Position numbers and translations under genes: made by a program. Below are positions 28,134-38,177 of a stretch of DNA of 64,000 nucleotides, piece by piece. The stretch is taken from contig NZ_NOIG01000001.1 of the NCBI RefSeq assembly GCF_002245625.1, positions 186,001-250,000 on the forward strand. The letters run 5' to 3'. The notes beneath the pieces were generated by a model. That model ran no database searches. It was given only the letters and a program-made list of their open reading frames with translations, and was not told the origin of the DNA. The stretch is from Acidovorax kalamii. Lineage in GTDB: Bacteria > Pseudomonadota > Gammaproteobacteria > Burkholderiales > Burkholderiaceae_C. Position 1 is the stretch's first letter, and the number at the start of each line of letters is the position of its first letter.

Positions 28134-29942
28134 ATGAATCACATCAGAAATTTTTCCATCATTGCGCACATCGACCATGGCAAGTCGACGCTGGCCGACC
28201 GCTTGATCCAGCGGTGTGGAGGGCTTGCGGAACGCGAGATGGAGGCCCAGGTCCTGGACTCGATGGACATCGAAAAAGAGCGTGGGATAACCATCAAGGC
28301 GCAGACCGCCGCGCTGCAATACAAGGCGCGTGATGGACAGGTCTACAACCTCAATCTGATCGACACACCGGGCCATGTGGACTTCTCCTACGAGGTCTCT
28401 CGTTCGCTCTCTGCATGTGAGGGCGCACTGCTCGTCGTCGATGCATCGCAGGGCGTGGAAGCACAGACCGTGGCCAACTGCTATACCGCGCTGGACCTGG
28501 GCGTCGAAGTGTTGCCGGTGCTGAACAAGATGGACCTGCCGCAGGCCGATCCCGAGACTGCCAAGGCCGAGATCGAGGATGTGATCGGCATCGATGCGAC
28601 GGATGCGATCCCGTGTTCCGCCAAGACCGGCATGGGCATCGACGAGATCCTTGAACTGATCGTTGCCAAGGTGCCCGCGCCCCGGGGCAATCCCGAGGCG
28701 CCGTTGCGCGCGATGATCATCGACAGCTGGTTCGATCCCTACGTGGGCGTGGTGATGTTGGTGCGTGTGGTCGATGGCCGTCTGCTCAAGGGCGAGCGCT
28801 TCAAGATGATGGCATCGGGAGCCGCATACAACGCCGATAACCTTGGTGTCTTCACGCCTGCCAATGAATCTCGCGATGCATTGCACGCAGGGGAGGTGGG
28901 CTACATCATCGCGGGCATCAAGGAGCTCAAGGCCGCGAAGGTAGGTGACACCATCACGCTGGAAAAGAAGCTGCCCAACAACATGGGGCCAGCCGAGCAG
29001 GCGCTGCCGGGCTTCAAGGAAATCCAGCCGCAAGTGTTCGCGGGGCTCTACCCCACGGAAGCCAGCGAGTACGACCAGTTGCGCGACGCGCTGGAGAAGC
29101 TCCAGCTCAACGATGCCTCGCTGCACTTCGAGCCCGAGGTGTCACAGGCGCTGGGCTTCGGCTTCCGTTGCGGCTTCCTGGGCCTCTTGCACATGGAGAT
29201 TGTGCAGGAGCGCCTGGAGCGCGAGTTCGACCAGGACCTGATCACCACCGCGCCCAGTGTGGTGTACGAAGTGGTCAAGGGCGACGGCGAAGTCATCATG
29301 GTCGAGAACCCCTCGAAGATGCCCGACCAGGGCAAGATCCAGGAGATCCGCGAGCCCATCGTCACGGTCCACCTGTACATGCCGCAGGACTATGTGGGCC
29401 CGGTGATGACGCTGGCCAACCAGAAGCGGGGTGTGCAGATCAACATGGCTTACCACGGTCGGCAGGTGATGCTCACCTATGAGCTTCCGCTGGGTGAGAT
29501 CGTGCTCGACTTCTTCGACAAGCTCAAGTCGGTGTCGCGTGGCTACGCGTCGATGGACTATGAGTTCAAGGAGTACCGCGCATCCGATGTGGTGAAGGTG
29601 GACATCCTGCTCAACGGCGAGAAGGTCGATGCCCTGTCCATCATCGTGCACCGCAGCCAGTCGGCCTACCGGGGCCGTGCCGTGGCGGCCAAGATGCGCG
29701 AGATCATCAGCCGCCAGATGTTCGACGTGGCCATCCAGGCGGCCATTGGTGCCAACATCATCGCGCGCGAAACCATCAAGGCCCTGCGCAAGAACGTGCT
29801 GGCCAAGTGCTATGGCGGTGACATCACCCGCAAGCGCAAGCTGCTCGAAAAGCAGAAGGCGGGCAAGAAGCGGATGAAGCAGATCGGTTCGGTCGAGGTG
29901 CCGCAAGAAGCATTTCTGGCCATTTTGCAGGTGGAAGATTGA
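28134..29942 (+). CDS. lepA: translation elongation factor 4 (LepA)
   Basis: Ribosome-binding GTPase of 602 residues, implicated in translation initiation and 30S maturation. G1 is [10 protein letters not shown]2 region [10 protein letters not shown]3 DTPGHVDF, G4 NKMDLP, G5 SAKTG. The LepA-specific C-terminal domain is present ([23 protein letters not shown]). ATG 28134 is taken; the preceding TTG gives one extra residue only. Its TGA overlaps the ATG of lepB (TGATG). lepA-lepB-rnc-era is a conserved proteobacterial operon. Confidence 0.97.
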   Translation: MNHIRNFSIIAHIDHGKSTLADRLIQRCGGLAEREMEAQVLDSMDIEKERGITIKAQTAALQYKARDGQVYNLNLIDTPGHVDFSYEVSRSLSACEGALLVVDASQGVEAQTVANCYTALDLGVEVLPVLNKMDLPQADPETAKAEIEDVIGIDATDAIPCSAKTGMGIDEILELIVAKVPAPRGNPEAPLRAMIIDSWFDPYVGVVMLVRVVDGRLLKGERFKMMASGAAYNADNLGVFTPANESRDALHAGEVGYIIAGIKELKAAKVGDTITLEKKLPNNMGPAEQALPGFKEIQPQVFAGLYPTEASEYDQLRDALEKLQLNDASLHFEPEVSQALGFGFRCGFLGLLHMEIVQERLEREFDQDLITTAPSVVYEVVKGDGEVIMVENPSKMPDQGKIQEIREPIVTVHLYMPQDYVGPVMTLANQKRGVQINMAYHGRQVMLTYELPLGEIVLDFFDKLKSVSRGYASMDYEFKEYRASDVVKVDILLNGEKVDALSIIVHRSQSAYRGRAVAAKMREIISRQMFDVAIQAAIGANIIARETIKALRKNVLAKCYGGDITRKRKLLEKQKAGKKRMKQIGSVEVPQEAFLAILQVED

Positions 29943-30916
29943 TGCAGTTCATGCAAATTCTCACGTCTTTGGTGCTGGCCGGTTTTGCCGGCTATATCGG
30001 TGCCTGGTACTTTGGCGCCATCGAGGGCAACTTTGCATTGCTGCTGTTCCTGGCCACGGTGGTTACCGGGGCCTACTGGCTGGCGGAGCGGTTTTACTTT
30101 TTGCCAAGCCGCCGCCGCGCAGCGCAAGCGATAGAAGACGCCGCCGTGGCACGCCGCGCCGAACTGGACCGCATGGGCATCCAGAAGGTGGATGTGGATG
30201 TGCAGGAGGCCAAAGGCCAGATTCTCATGCAGCCTTGGTGGCTGGACTGGACCGCCGGGCTTTTCCCCGTGATCGTGGCGGTGTTCTTCCTGCGCTCGTT
30301 TTTATTCGAGCCTTTCAAGATTCCGTCGGGCTCCATGATTCCGACCCTGCTGGTGGGCGATCTGATCCTGGTGAACAAATTCACCTATGGACTGCGCCTG
30401 CCGGTCATCAACACCAAGATCACGGAGGGCAACAAGCCGGAGCGTGGCGATGTGCTGGTGTTCCGTTATCCGCCACAGCCCAGCATGGACTACATCAAGC
30501 GGGTGGTGGGCGTGCCCGGGGACGAAGTGGCCTATATCAACAAGCGCCTCACGATCAATGGCAAGGCTGTCGATACGAAAGCACTCCCCGATTTCTTTGA
30601 AGAAGATGCGATGCGCTACTTCAAGCAGTTCGAGGAAACACTGGGTGACAAGCCCCACCGTTTGTTGAACAACCCCGATGTGCCAGCGTTTGTGCAAGGC
30701 GCCAGCAATTTTGCTTACCGCGAAAACTGCCGCTACAGTGTCGAAGGCGTCGCATGCAAGGTCCCCGAGGGCCACTATTTCATGATGGGCGACAACCGCG
30801 ACAACTCGCTGGACTCCCGCTACTGGGGTTTCGTGCCAGAGGGCAACATCGTGGGCAAGGCCTTTTTTGTCTGGATGAATTTCGGTAACCTCAAGCGCAT
30901 TGGTTCGTTCCACTGA
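29942..30916 (+). CDS. lepB: signal peptidase I
   Basis: Cleaves signal peptides from exported proteins at the periplasmic face of the inner membrane. 324 residues. Two N-terminal membrane segments (about residues 5-23 and 30-50) and a third near 105-120. Catalytic S131 in PSGSMIPTL and K186 in YIKRVVGVPGDEV; the C-terminal GDNRDNSLDSRYWG box is intact. Coupled to lepA by a start/stop overlap. The long middle region with an extra beta domain is of the Gram-negative type. Confidence 0.96.
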   Translation: MQFMQILTSLVLAGFAGYIGAWYFGAIEGNFALLLFLATVVTGAYWLAERFYFLPSRRRAAQAIEDAAVARRAELDRMGIQKVDVDVQEAKGQILMQPWWLDWTAGLFPVIVAVFFLRSFLFEPFKIPSGSMIPTLLVGDLILVNKFTYGLRLPVINTKITEGNKPERGDVLVFRYPPQPSMDYIKRVVGVPGDEVAYINKRLTINGKAVDTKALPDFFEEDAMRYFKQFEETLGDKPHRLLNNPDVPAFVQGASNFAYRENCRYSVEGVACKVPEGHYFMMGDNRDNSLDSRYWGFVPEGNIVGKAFFVWMNFGNLKRIGSFH

Positions 30917-30955
30917 CGCGCAGTTGCCGCACACCACATAGTGAGGGGGTTATTT

Positions 30956-31318
30956 ATGAACAAGAGTCGCACCGCAAGCCGTTCGCGCCAGCGTGGCCTG
31001 TCTTTTTTTGGCCTGATCTTTATCGGCTTGATCGCAGTGGCTGTGTTTGCCATCGGGGGGCAGTCAGTGCCGATCTTCCTGGAGTACACGTCCGCGAAGA
31101 AGGCCATTGAAAAGGCCAAGGTCGAGAGCACTGTGCCCGGCGTGCGGGCTGCCTTTGACCGCGCTGCAGCCATCGACGACATCCGCTCCATCCAGGGCAA
31201 GGATCTGGAAGTCACCAAGCGCGGCGACAAGGTCGTGGTGTCGTTCAAATACGCCCGTGAGATCCCTCTGGCGGGGCCGGCCTATCTGGTCTACCGCTTT
31301 GAAGCGCAGACCAACTAG
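30956..31318 (+). CDS. DUF4845 membrane-anchored protein
   Basis: 120 residues with a basic N-terminus (RTASRSRQRGLSFFG), one transmembrane helix (about residues 18-37, FFGLIFIGLIAVAVFAIGG) and a small soluble periplasmic domain. The DUF4845 family is nearly always encoded between lepB and rnc in beta- and gammaproteobacteria. Function unknown. The N-terminus looks like a type IV pilin-like leader (RQRGLSFFGL) but without a classical cleavage site. GAGGGGG lies 7 nt before ATG 30956. Its TAG is directly followed by the GTG of rnc. Confidence 0.85.
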   Translation: MNKSRTASRSRQRGLSFFGLIFIGLIAVAVFAIGGQSVPIFLEYTSAKKAIEKAKVESTVPGVRAAFDRAAAIDDIRSIQGKDLEVTKRGDKVVVSFKYAREIPLAGPAYLVYRFEAQTN

Positions 31319-32002
31319 GTGCAGCCCGGTCTTGTAGCGCTGCAGGCTCGCCTGCAGCATGTCTTTTCTGATCCTTCGCTGCTCCAGCGTGCCGCCACGC
31401 ACCGCAGCTTTTCTGCGGACCACAACGAGCGGCTCGAATTTCTGGGCGACTCCGTCCTGAACCTAGCGGTTGCCAGCCTGCTGTACCAGCGGCTGTCTGC
31501 GCTGCCCGAGGGCGATCTGTCCCGAGTGCGTGCCAACCTCGTCAAGCAGGATACCTTGCACCAGTTGGCCCTGCGCTTGAAGGTCTCCGAGGTGCTGCGC
31601 CTGGGTGAGGGCGAGGCCAAGTCGGGCGGGCAGCAACGCCCCTCCATCCTTGCCGATGCCCTGGAAGCCCTGATTGGCGCCGTGTACCTCGATGCGGGGT
31701 ATGTCCAGGCCGAGGCACTGGTGCACCGCCTTTTCGAAGGGGTGGAAATCAACCCTCAGATGCAGGCCGCGTCCAAGGATGCCAAAACCGCGTTGCAGGA
31801 GTGGCTCCAGGGCCGCAAAATGAAGCTGCCGCAGTACCGGGTGGTGGCGACCGTGGGCGCGGCCCACCGTCAGACCTTTGACGTCGAGTGCGATATTCCC
31901 GAACTGGGCCTGACCGAACGTGGCATCGGTGGCTCGCGCCGGGCCGGCGAGCAGGCGGCAGCTGCCGCCATGCTGGCCACATTGAAAGCAAAGAATTTAT
32001 GA
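31319..32002 (+). CDS. rnc: ribonuclease III
   Basis: Double-strand-specific endoribonuclease that processes rRNA and regulates mRNAs. 227 residues from a GTG start that follows the previous stop without a gap. The signature [17 protein letters not shown] holds catalytic E40 and D44, with a second acidic pair in [22 protein letters not shown] dsRNA-binding domain occupies about residues 155-225 ([20 protein letters not shown]). The stop overlaps the ATG of era. Confidence 0.97.
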   Translation: MQPGLVALQARLQHVFSDPSLLQRAATHRSFSADHNERLEFLGDSVLNLAVASLLYQRLSALPEGDLSRVRANLVKQDTLHQLALRLKVSEVLRLGEGEAKSGGQQRPSILADALEALIGAVYLDAGYVQAEALVHRLFEGVEINPQMQAASKDAKTALQEWLQGRKMKLPQYRVVATVGAAHRQTFDVECDIPELGLTERGIGGSRRAGEQAAAAAMLATLKAKNL

Positions 32003-33003
32003 ATGATGCTACTAAAAATGTAGCTGGTGACGAGGGTGCAGAAAGCGCCCCCGTGCAAAACGATCTGGAGGCCATGCTGGCCGCCGCTGCGGTGCCTGCG
32101 GCTGTGCCCGGCCAGCGCTGCGGCGTGATCGCCATTGTGGGCAAGCCCAACGTGGGCAAGTCCACGCTGCTCAACGCCCTGGTGGGGCAGAAGATCAGCA
32201 TCACCTCGCGCAAGGCGCAGACCACGCGCCACCGCATTACGGGCATCCGCACGCGGGAGCAGACGCAGTTCATCTTTGTGGACACGCCGGGTTTCCAGAC
32301 CCGCCACGCCACCGCGCTCAACAAGTCGCTCAACAAGACCGTGATGGGCGCGATCGGCGATGTGGACCTGATCCTCTTTGTGGTCGAGGCCGGCAACTTC
32401 ACGCTGGCCGATGCCAAGGTGCTGTCCCTGTTCAAGCCTGGCATCCCCACGCTGCTCGTGGCCAACAAGCTCGACATGGTGCACCGCCGTGCCGAGATCG
32501 CGCCCTGGCTCAAGAGCATGCAGGAGCGCCACCCGTTTGCCGAGTTTGTGCCCATGTCGGCCAAGAACAAGGGCGACATCGAACGCCTCTTCGGCATCTG
32601 CGAAAAATACCTGCCCGAGCAGGGTTGGTGGTATGCCGAGGACGAGCTGACCGACCGCAGCGAGAAGTTCCTGGCCTCCGAAACCGTGCGCGAGAAGCTC
32701 TTCCGCTTCACGGGCGATGAGCTGCCCTACACCTCGACCGTGGTCATCGACAAGTTCGACGAGGAAAAGAGCAAGCAGCACAAGCGCCTGGTCAAAATTG
32801 CCGCCACCATCGTGGTCGAGCGCGACAACCACAAGATGATGGTCATTGGCGACAAGGGCGAGCGCCTCAAGCGCATTGGCACCGAGGCCCGCCAGGAGCT
32901 GGAAAAACTCATGGATGCCAAGGTGTTCCTCGAACTCTGGGTCAAGGTGCGCTCTGGCTGGGCCGACGACGAAGCGCGTGTGCGCTCCTTCGGCTACGAA
33001 TGA
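31999..33003 (+). CDS. era: GTPase Era
   Basis: Ribosome-assembly GTPase that binds the 3' end of 16S rRNA. 334 residues. G1 GKPNVGKST (48-56), G3 DTPGFQT, G4 NKLD and G5 MSAKN are intact, and the KH domain contains [18 protein letters not shown]. Compared with E. coli Era it has about 35 extra N-terminal residues, which are acidic and Ala-rich. The start of this extension (codons 3-18) is encoded by a dispersed repeat copy, so part of the extension may come from repeat insertion. The ATGA overlap with rnc fixes the start. Confidence 0.96.
   Translation: MNDATKNVAGDEGAESAPVQNDLEAMLAAAAVPAAVPGQRCGVIAIVGKPNVGKSTLLNALVGQKISITSRKAQTTRHRITGIRTREQTQFIFVDTPGFQTRHATALNKSLNKTVMGAIGDVDLILFVVEAGNFTLADAKVLSLFKPGIPTLLVANKLDMVHRRAEIAPWLKSMQERHPFAEFVPMSAKNKGDIERLFGICEKYLPEQGWWYAEDELTDRSEKFLASETVREKLFRFTGDELPYTSTVVIDKFDEEKSKQHKRLVKIAATIVVERDNHKMMVIGDKGERLKRIGTEARQELEKLMDAKVFLELWVKVRSGWADDEARVRSFGYE
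32004..32053 (+). repeat. dispersed repeat, copy F, in the era N-terminal codons
   Basis: GATGCTACTAAAAATGTAGC is a clear left arm; the right half (GCAGAAAGCGCCCCCGTG) is eroded. Translated in frame as the Era N-terminal extension. Confidence 0.55.
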
Positions 33004-33086
33004 GCCCCGCCCGGATGATCTGCTGGTCACCCGACGCGGTAGCCGGTTTTTTCTGACCCCTCTCGCACCACTTCCCAATCAGCACC

Positions 33087-33854
33087 GTGGCTGCCGCCAA
33101 GCGCATTGCCGATGAGCCCGCCTTCGTGCTGCACAGCTACGACTGGAGCGAGTCCAGCCTGATCCTGGAAGTCTTCTGCCGCCGCCAGGGGCGTGTGGCC
33201 CTGGTGGCCAAGGGCGCGAAGAAGCCCAGCTCCAACTTCCGCCCCGTGCTGCTGCCGCTGCAGCCGCTGCTGCTCACCTACACCCTGGCGGGCGACGGCA
33301 CGGCCGACATCCACACCCTCAAGGGCGCCGAGTGGGTGGGCGGCCATGTGATGCCCACGGGTGATGCGCTGCTCTCGGGCCTGTACCTCAACGAACTGCT
33401 GCTGCGCCTGCTGGCGCGGGCCGATGCGCACACCGCACTGTTCGATGCCTACGCCGGTGTGGTGCGGGTGCTGGCCAGTGAGCATGGCGACGCGCTGGAG
33501 CCCGTGCTGCGCAGCTTTGAATTGCTGCTGTTGCGCGAGATCGGCCTCCTGCCCAGCCTGGATGTGCAGACCATGACGCTGGAGCCGCTGAAGGCCGACG
33601 CCCGCTACACGCTGGTGGCCGAAGGCGGTTTGCGGATGGCCTCTGCCGCCGACCGCGCGGCGCTGCCAGGGCGCCAGTGGATCGCCCTGCAGCGCGCGCT
33701 GGACGATGACGCTGCCAGCTACACCGCCACGCTGCGCGCCTGTGCCCCCGTCGCGGCGGAACTCAAGCCCCAGCTGCGCACCGTGCTGCAATACCATTGC
33801 GGCAGCCCCATGCTGCGCACCCGCCAGCTCATGATCGACCTGCAGGCCCTATGA
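33087..33854 (+). CDS. recO: DNA repair protein RecO
   Basis: Loads RecA onto SSB-coated single-stranded DNA with RecR in the RecFOR pathway. 255 residues from GTG 33087. An OB-fold N-terminus ([36 protein letters not shown]) and a helical C-terminal part (LFELLLL-type helices, [13 protein letters not shown]). The zinc-binding Cys motif seen in some RecO proteins is absent. Its stop overlaps pdxJ by 4 nt. Confidence 0.93.
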   Translation: MAAAKRIADEPAFVLHSYDWSESSLILEVFCRRQGRVALVAKGAKKPSSNFRPVLLPLQPLLLTYTLAGDGTADIHTLKGAEWVGGHVMPTGDALLSGLYLNELLLRLLARADAHTALFDAYAGVVRVLASEHGDALEPVLRSFELLLLREIGLLPSLDVQTMTLEPLKADARYTLVAEGGLRMASAADRAALPGRQWIALQRALDDDAASYTATLRACAPVAAELKPQLRTVLQYHCGSPMLRTRQLMIDLQAL

Positions 33855-34639
33855 ACCAGCCATCCAACGCTTCGCACCCGACCACCGCCCTCTCGGTCAA
33901 CGTCAACAAAGTCGCGCTGCTGCGCAACACGCGCCACCTGGGCATCCCCAGCGTCACCCGTGCGGCCGAACTGTGCCTGCAGGCGGGTGCCCAGGGCATC
34001 ACCGTGCACCCCCGGCCCGACGAGCGCCATATCCGCAGCCATGACGTGTTCGAGCTGGCCGCGCTGATGAAGGCCTGGCCGGACCGCGAGTACAACATCG
34101 AAGGCAATCCGTCGCAGAACCTGATGGACTTCATTCGCCAGGTGCGGCCCCACCAGGCCACCTTTGTGCCCGACAGCGAAGACCAGTTCACCAGCGACCA
34201 CGGCTGGAGCTTTCCGCAAGATGCCGAGCGCCTCACGCCGCTGATCGCGGAATGCAAGGCCTTGGGTGTGCGCGTGAGCCTGTTCATGGACCCGGTGCCC
34301 GAGCAGATGGCTGCCGCCCGGGCCGTGGGCGCCGACCGGGTGGAGCTGTACACCGAACCCTACGCCGCCGCCTGGGGCACGCCGCAGCATGCGGTGGAAC
34401 TGAAGCGCTACGCCGCCGCCGCGCAGGCCGCGCTGGATGCAGGCCTGGGCGTGAACGCAGGCCATGACCTCAACCGCGACAACCTGGCCGCCTTTGTGCG
34501 CGAGGTGCCCGGCGTGCTGGAGGTGTCGATTGGCCATGCCCTCATTGCCGACGCGCTGGAGCTGGGCTACACCGCCACGGTCCAGTCCTATCTGGCGTGT
34601 ATCCAGGCGGGGTTTGCAGGTTCGGCCAAAAACTCCTGA
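33851..34639 (+). CDS. pdxJ: pyridoxine 5'-phosphate synthase
   Basis: Last ring-closing step of de novo vitamin B6 synthesis, from 1-deoxyxylulose 5-phosphate and 3-amino-2-oxopropyl phosphate. 262-residue TIM barrel. Conserved [32 protein letters not shown], and EFNIEGNPS-type [11 protein letters not shown]193-type catalytic histidine appears in [12 protein letters not shown]. The window encodes no canonical pdxA for the preceding step, only the divergent pdxA2 fusion at 36.4-38.2 kb. A repeat copy directly follows the stop. Confidence 0.96.
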   Translation: MNQPSNASHPTTALSVNVNKVALLRNTRHLGIPSVTRAAELCLQAGAQGITVHPRPDERHIRSHDVFELAALMKAWPDREYNIEGNPSQNLMDFIRQVRPHQATFVPDSEDQFTSDHGWSFPQDAERLTPLIAECKALGVRVSLFMDPVPEQMAAARAVGADRVELYTEPYAAAWGTPQHAVELKRYAAAAQAALDAGLGVNAGHDLNRDNLAAFVREVPGVLEVSIGHALIADALELGYTATVQSYLACIQAGFAGSAKNS

Positions 34640-34687
34640 TTTGATAGCTGCCAAGGCATGATGGAAGAGCGGTAGCAGCCATTTTTA
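34637..34687 (+). repeat. dispersed repeat, copy D, between pdxJ and acpS
   Basis: TGATTTGATAGCTGCCAAGG, then ATGGAAGAGCGGTAGCAGCCATTTTTAT. It begins at the pdxJ stop codon and fills the gap to acpS. Confidence 0.65.
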
Positions 34688-34700
34688 TTCAAAAATTCTC

Positions 34701-35093
34701 ATGATCTACGGCATTGGCACCGACATCTGCGACGTGCGCCGCATCGCCGCCAGCCTGGAGCGCCACGGCGAACGTTTTGCCCAGAAGGTGTTGGCCGACG
34801 GCGAGCTGGCCACCTGGCGTGAGCGGAGTGGCCGCTGGCCCGACCGGGGCCTGCGCTACCTGGCCACGCGCTTTTCGGCCAAGGAGGCGTTCAGCAAGGC
34901 CATTGGCCTGGGCATGCGCATGCCCATGACCTGGCGCCATTGCGAGGTGGTCAAGCTGCCCACCGGCCAGCCGGTGATCGTGCTGCACGGTGCGCTCAAG
35001 GAATGGTTCGAGGCCCGGGGGCTGAAGGCGCACCTGAGCGTGACCGACGAGACCGACTACGCCGCCAGCTTCTGCGTGGTCGAGAAAATTTAA
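34701..35093 (+). CDS. acpS: holo-ACP synthase
   Basis: Transfers 4'-phosphopantetheine from CoA to the serine of AcpP. 130 residues; the N-terminal [11 protein letters not shown] carries the Mg-binding aspartate and [14 protein letters not shown] carries the glutamate, both hallmarks of the family. Starts at ATG 34701. It lies between two dispersed repeat copies, and pdxJ-acpS order is common in proteobacteria. Confidence 0.96.
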   Translation: MIYGIGTDICDVRRIAASLERHGERFAQKVLADGELATWRERSGRWPDRGLRYLATRFSAKEAFSKAIGLGMRMPMTWRHCEVVKLPTGQPVIVLHGALKEWFEARGLKAHLSVTDETDYAASFCVVEKI

Positions 35094-35150
35094 AGAAAAT
35101 AGGCCTCTGCCGCTCGACTGCTATGCCTTGATAGCTATATTTTTGATAGT
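35094..35150 (-). repeat. dispersed repeat, copy E, between acpS and nagZ
   Basis: Read on the minus strand: ACTATCAAAAATATAGCTAT, then AAGGCATAGCAGTCGAGCGGCAGAGGCCTATTTT. It begins immediately after the acpS stop codon, in opposite orientation to copy D 450 bp away. Confidence 0.75.
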
Positions 35151-35168
35151 AAATTCTGACGGACCCTG

Positions 35169-36260
35169 ATGACTGAACACGCACCCCTGATCCTCGACGT
35201 GGCGGGCACCACACTCACCGACGTGGACCGCCGCCGCCTGGCCCACCCGCTGACCGGCGGCGTGATCCTGTTTGCCCGCAACTGGGACAACCGCGCACAG
35301 CTGCTGCAGCTCACCAGCAGCATCAAGGCCGTGCGCGACGACCTGCTCATCTGCGTGGACCACGAAGGCGGCCGCGTGCAGCGCTTTCGCACCGACGGTT
35401 TCACCCACCTGCCGTCCATGCGCGCTTTGGGCGAGATGTGGATGGATGACGGCCCCGGTGCCAAGGCGGTGCCCGGCAGCGGCGCGCTGCGCGCCACCAA
35501 TGCGGCCACGGCGGCGGGCTACGTGCTAGGGGCCGAACTGCGCGCCTGTGGTGTCGATTTCAGCTTCACGCCCGTGCTCGACCTGGACTGGGGCGAAAGC
35601 GGTGTGATTGGCGACCGCTCCTTTCACCGCGACCCGCGTGTGGTGGCGCTGCTGGCCAAGAGCCTCATGCACGGCCTGCTGCAGGCCGGCATGGCCAACT
35701 GCGGCAAGCACTTTCCCGGCCATGGTTTTGTCAAAGCCGACTCGCACACCGAAGTACCCGTGGACAAGCGCAGCCTCAAGGCCATCCTGGCCGACGACGC
35801 GGCGCCGTACCCCTGGCTCAGCAGCACGCTCACCAGCGTGATGCCCGCCCACGTGATCTACCCCAAGGTGGACAGCCGCCCCGCCGGCTTCTCGCAACGC
35901 TGGCTGCAGGACATCCTGCGCCGCCAGATGCGTTTTGATGGCGCCATCTTCAGCGACGACCTGAGCATGGAAGGCGCGCGCCGCCTCGATGGCCAGGTGG
36001 TCAGCTACACCGACGCCGGGATTGCGGCGCTGCAGGCGGGCTGCGACCTGGTGCTGCTGTGCAACCAGAGCCTGGGCGACGGCCAGGCCGTGGACGAACT
36101 CATCGATGGCCTGGAAAAGGCCGGGCAGCAGGGCCGCTGGCAGCCCAGCGTGGACAGCGAATCGCGCCGCCTGGCGCTGCTGCCCGAAACCCTGCCCCAG
36201 CCCTGGGACGAGCTGATGTACCAGCCGGCCTACCTGCAGGCGCTGGATCTGCTGCCCTGA
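35169..36260 (+). CDS. nagZ: beta-N-acetylhexosaminidase NagZ
   Basis: Cytoplasmic enzyme that removes N-acetylglucosamine from anhydromuropeptides in peptidoglycan recycling; its products control AmpC-type beta-lactamase induction where present. 363 residues, GH3 family. KHFPGHG (180-186) and the following flexible-loop DSH with H193, and the nucleophile in FSDDLSMEGA (D263 or D264). VDHEGGRVQRF is the substrate-binding segment. Monocistronic-looking; the repeat copy stands between it and acpS. Confidence 0.95.
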   Translation: MTEHAPLILDVAGTTLTDVDRRRLAHPLTGGVILFARNWDNRAQLLQLTSSIKAVRDDLLICVDHEGGRVQRFRTDGFTHLPSMRALGEMWMDDGPGAKAVPGSGALRATNAATAAGYVLGAELRACGVDFSFTPVLDLDWGESGVIGDRSFHRDPRVVALLAKSLMHGLLQAGMANCGKHFPGHGFVKADSHTEVPVDKRSLKAILADDAAPYPWLSSTLTSVMPAHVIYPKVDSRPAGFSQRWLQDILRRQMRFDGAIFSDDLSMEGARRLDGQVVSYTDAGIAALQAGCDLVLLCNQSLGDGQAVDELIDGLEKAGQQGRWQPSVDSESRRLALLPETLPQPWDELMYQPAYLQALDLLP

Positions 36261-36362
36261 GGGGGCTGTTCACGGCTGCGGGCGTTGCGCGTGGATTGCG
36301 GCCCGCACCATGTGCGCGCCAGCCGCAAGCCTCGGTTGCTAGTTGTCAGTTTTTCACTGCCG

Positions 36363-38177
36363 TCAGCGCGCCCCGCTGCACTGCGGCTCCTTCCCCGCAG
36401 CGTCCAGCAGGCCCCGGATGCAGCGCAATTGCGCTGCCAGCCCGGGGGCCGGGGCTGGAAACACGCCGTCCAGCGCTGCGGTCCCCACCGTCAGTCCGGC
36501 GGCGCGGCCTGCGACGGCAGCCTCAATCCGTTCAGCCCGGTCAATAGAGCCCGCGATCACCACCGGCTTGTCCACCGCCGCAACCACGCGGTGGATCAGT
36601 GCTGGCACGTCACCTGTAAACCGATAGGCCAGCAGGTCCAGCCCATGTACGCCCTCCAGGGCTGCCATGCGTCTTGCGCTGGCCACGATGTCGTCGATGG
36701 AGCCGCCCAGCACGCTGGGGTGGCCGGTCACCGCGCCGGGGAACGGGTAGTAGCGGATGGGCGTGCCCCGCAGCAGGGGCAAGACGGCCTCGGGCCGCGT
36801 GCCGCCCATGAGCACATCCACCCCCAGTGCTACAGCGGCCTGTGCTGAGGCGGTTTCGCTGGCCTCGTCCAGGCTCACCACCTCCAGGTAGCTCACGGCC
36901 CCGGCGGCGCGGATGGCGTCGGCCAGCTGCTGCAGGCCGGGCAGTGGCAGGCCCACGTCCTTGAAGCCGATGTGCTGCACGCCAGCGTCCAGCACCTCGG
37001 GCAAGAGGTCCATGGCGTTGGCGACGGTGCGGTCCTGGCGGGTCAGCATGAAGATGAAGTCGGGGCATGGGCGCCGGACGGTGGCTGGAGCGCGGCGATG
37101 CAGCACCGGCATGGGCGCCGGTGCGCTGATCGTGGTGGCTGTGCGGGTCGTGGCGCCCATGGCGGCTGCGTACTGCAGCGCCTGCACCAGGCTGCTGGCA
37201 CTGGCCCGGCCGGTTCCTGCAATGTCGAAGGCCGTGCCGTGGTCCACCGAGGTCCGTATGAAAGGCAGGCCCAGGGTGATGTTCACCCCTTGCTCCACGC
37301 CCAGGTACTTCACCGGGATCAGGCCCTGGTCGTGGTACTGCGCCACCACCACATCGAAGTCGCCCTGGCGGGCGCGCATGAACACCGTGTCCCCGGGCCA
37401 GGGGCCGGAGGCGTCAATGCCCTCGGCGCGTGCCGCGGCAACGGCGGGCGCAATCACCTGCTGGTCCTGGTCGCCAAACAGCCCGTTCTCTCCCGCATGG
37501 GGGTTGAGCCCGGCCACCGCCACGCGCGGGTGGGTCAGCCCCAAGCCCCGGCAGGCGGCGTGGGCGAGTCGGATCGCGCGCAACTCGTTGTCGGGGGTCA
37601 CGGCGGCAATGGCTTCGCTCAGCGCCACGTGGATGGAGACCAGCACCACCCGCAGTTCCGGGTTGGCGAGCATCATCGCGAAGTCGCGGGTGCCGGTGCG
37701 GGCCGCCAGGATCTCGGTGTGCCCGGGGTGGGTGATGCCTGCGGCGCGCAGCGCGAGCTTGTGGATGGGGGCGGTCACGATGCCACGCACACGCCCTGCC
37801 AGCGCCAGGTCGATGGCCCGCTGCACATAGGCGTGGGCGGCAGCCCCCGCACGCGCATCCACCTGACCGGGGACAAGGTCCTGGGGCAGGGGCGCCCCGG
37901 TGGGCAGAACGGGGATGGCCCCCTGGGCCAGCGCTTGCGTGAGCCCGTCAAAGTTCTCCCCGATGGGCATGATCGGGCAGGATCCTCCGATGGCATCGAC
38001 CGCCCGCTGCAATGCACCGGCGTCGCCAATCACCACATAGGGCAGGTCAGGGCGGCGGGTGTCTTGCGCCAGCTTGGCGATGATCTCCGGGCCGATGCCC
38101 GCCGGGTCGCCCATGGTGATGGCGAAGGGAAGGCTGTTGTGGTCGGGTAGCGGTGGGGGAAGGGAGGGGTGGGTCAT
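36363..38177 (-). CDS. PdxA2-type 4-phosphoerythronate/threonate dehydrogenase fused to a TIM-barrel domain
   Basis: 604 residues in two parts. Residues 1-345 are a complete PdxA-family dehydrogenase: TMGDPAGIGPEI, metal histidines H153 (HPGHTE), H227 (NPHAGE) and H282 (YHDQGL), and FIRTSVDHGTAFDIAG. Residues about 372-595 form a second alpha/beta domain with a TIM-barrel look (HIGFKDVGLPLPG, VDVLMGGT, PVVIAGSIDRAERI, GLTVGTAALD), joined by a Pro/Ala linker. Adjacent to a four-carbon acid sugar kinase with an ATGA overlap, it is most likely the PdxA2 step that oxidises and decarboxylates 4-phospho-D-threonate or -erythronate to dihydroxyacetone phosphate. The role of the C-terminal barrel is unknown. 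Confidence 0.85.
   Translation of the reverse strand: MTHPSLPPPLPDHNSLPFAITMGDPAGIGPEIIAKLAQDTRRPDLPYVVIGDAGALQRAVDAIGGSCPIMPIGENFDGLTQALAQGAIPVLPTGAPLPQDLVPGQVDARAGAAAHAYVQRAIDLALAGRVRGIVTAPIHKLALRAAGITHPGHTEILAARTGTRDFAMMLANPELRVVLVSIHVALSEAIAAVTPDNELRAIRLAHAACRGLGLTHPRVAVAGLNPHAGENGLFGDQDQQVIAPAVAAARAEGIDASGPWPGDTVFMRARQGDFDVVVAQYHDQGLIPVKYLGVEQGVNITLGLPFIRTSVDHGTAFDIAGTGRASASSLVQALQYAAAMGATTRTATTISAPAPMPVLHRRAPATVRRPCPDFIFMLTRQDRTVANAMDLLPEVLDAGVQHIGFKDVGLPLPGLQQLADAIRAAGAVSYLEVVSLDEASETASAQAAVALGVDVLMGGTRPEAVLPLLRGTPIRYYPFPGAVTGHPSVLGGSIDDIVASARRMAALEGVHGLDLLAYRFTGDVPALIHRVVAAVDKPVVIAGSIDRAERIEAAVAGRAAGLTVGTAALDGVFPAPAPGLAAQLRCIRGLLDAAGKEPQCSGAR

Noticed and set aside
36363-38177. Canonical vitamin B6 PdxA
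   Set aside because: It is in an operon with a four-carbon sugar-acid kinase and is fused to a second domain; the housekeeping pdxA is expected elsewhere.
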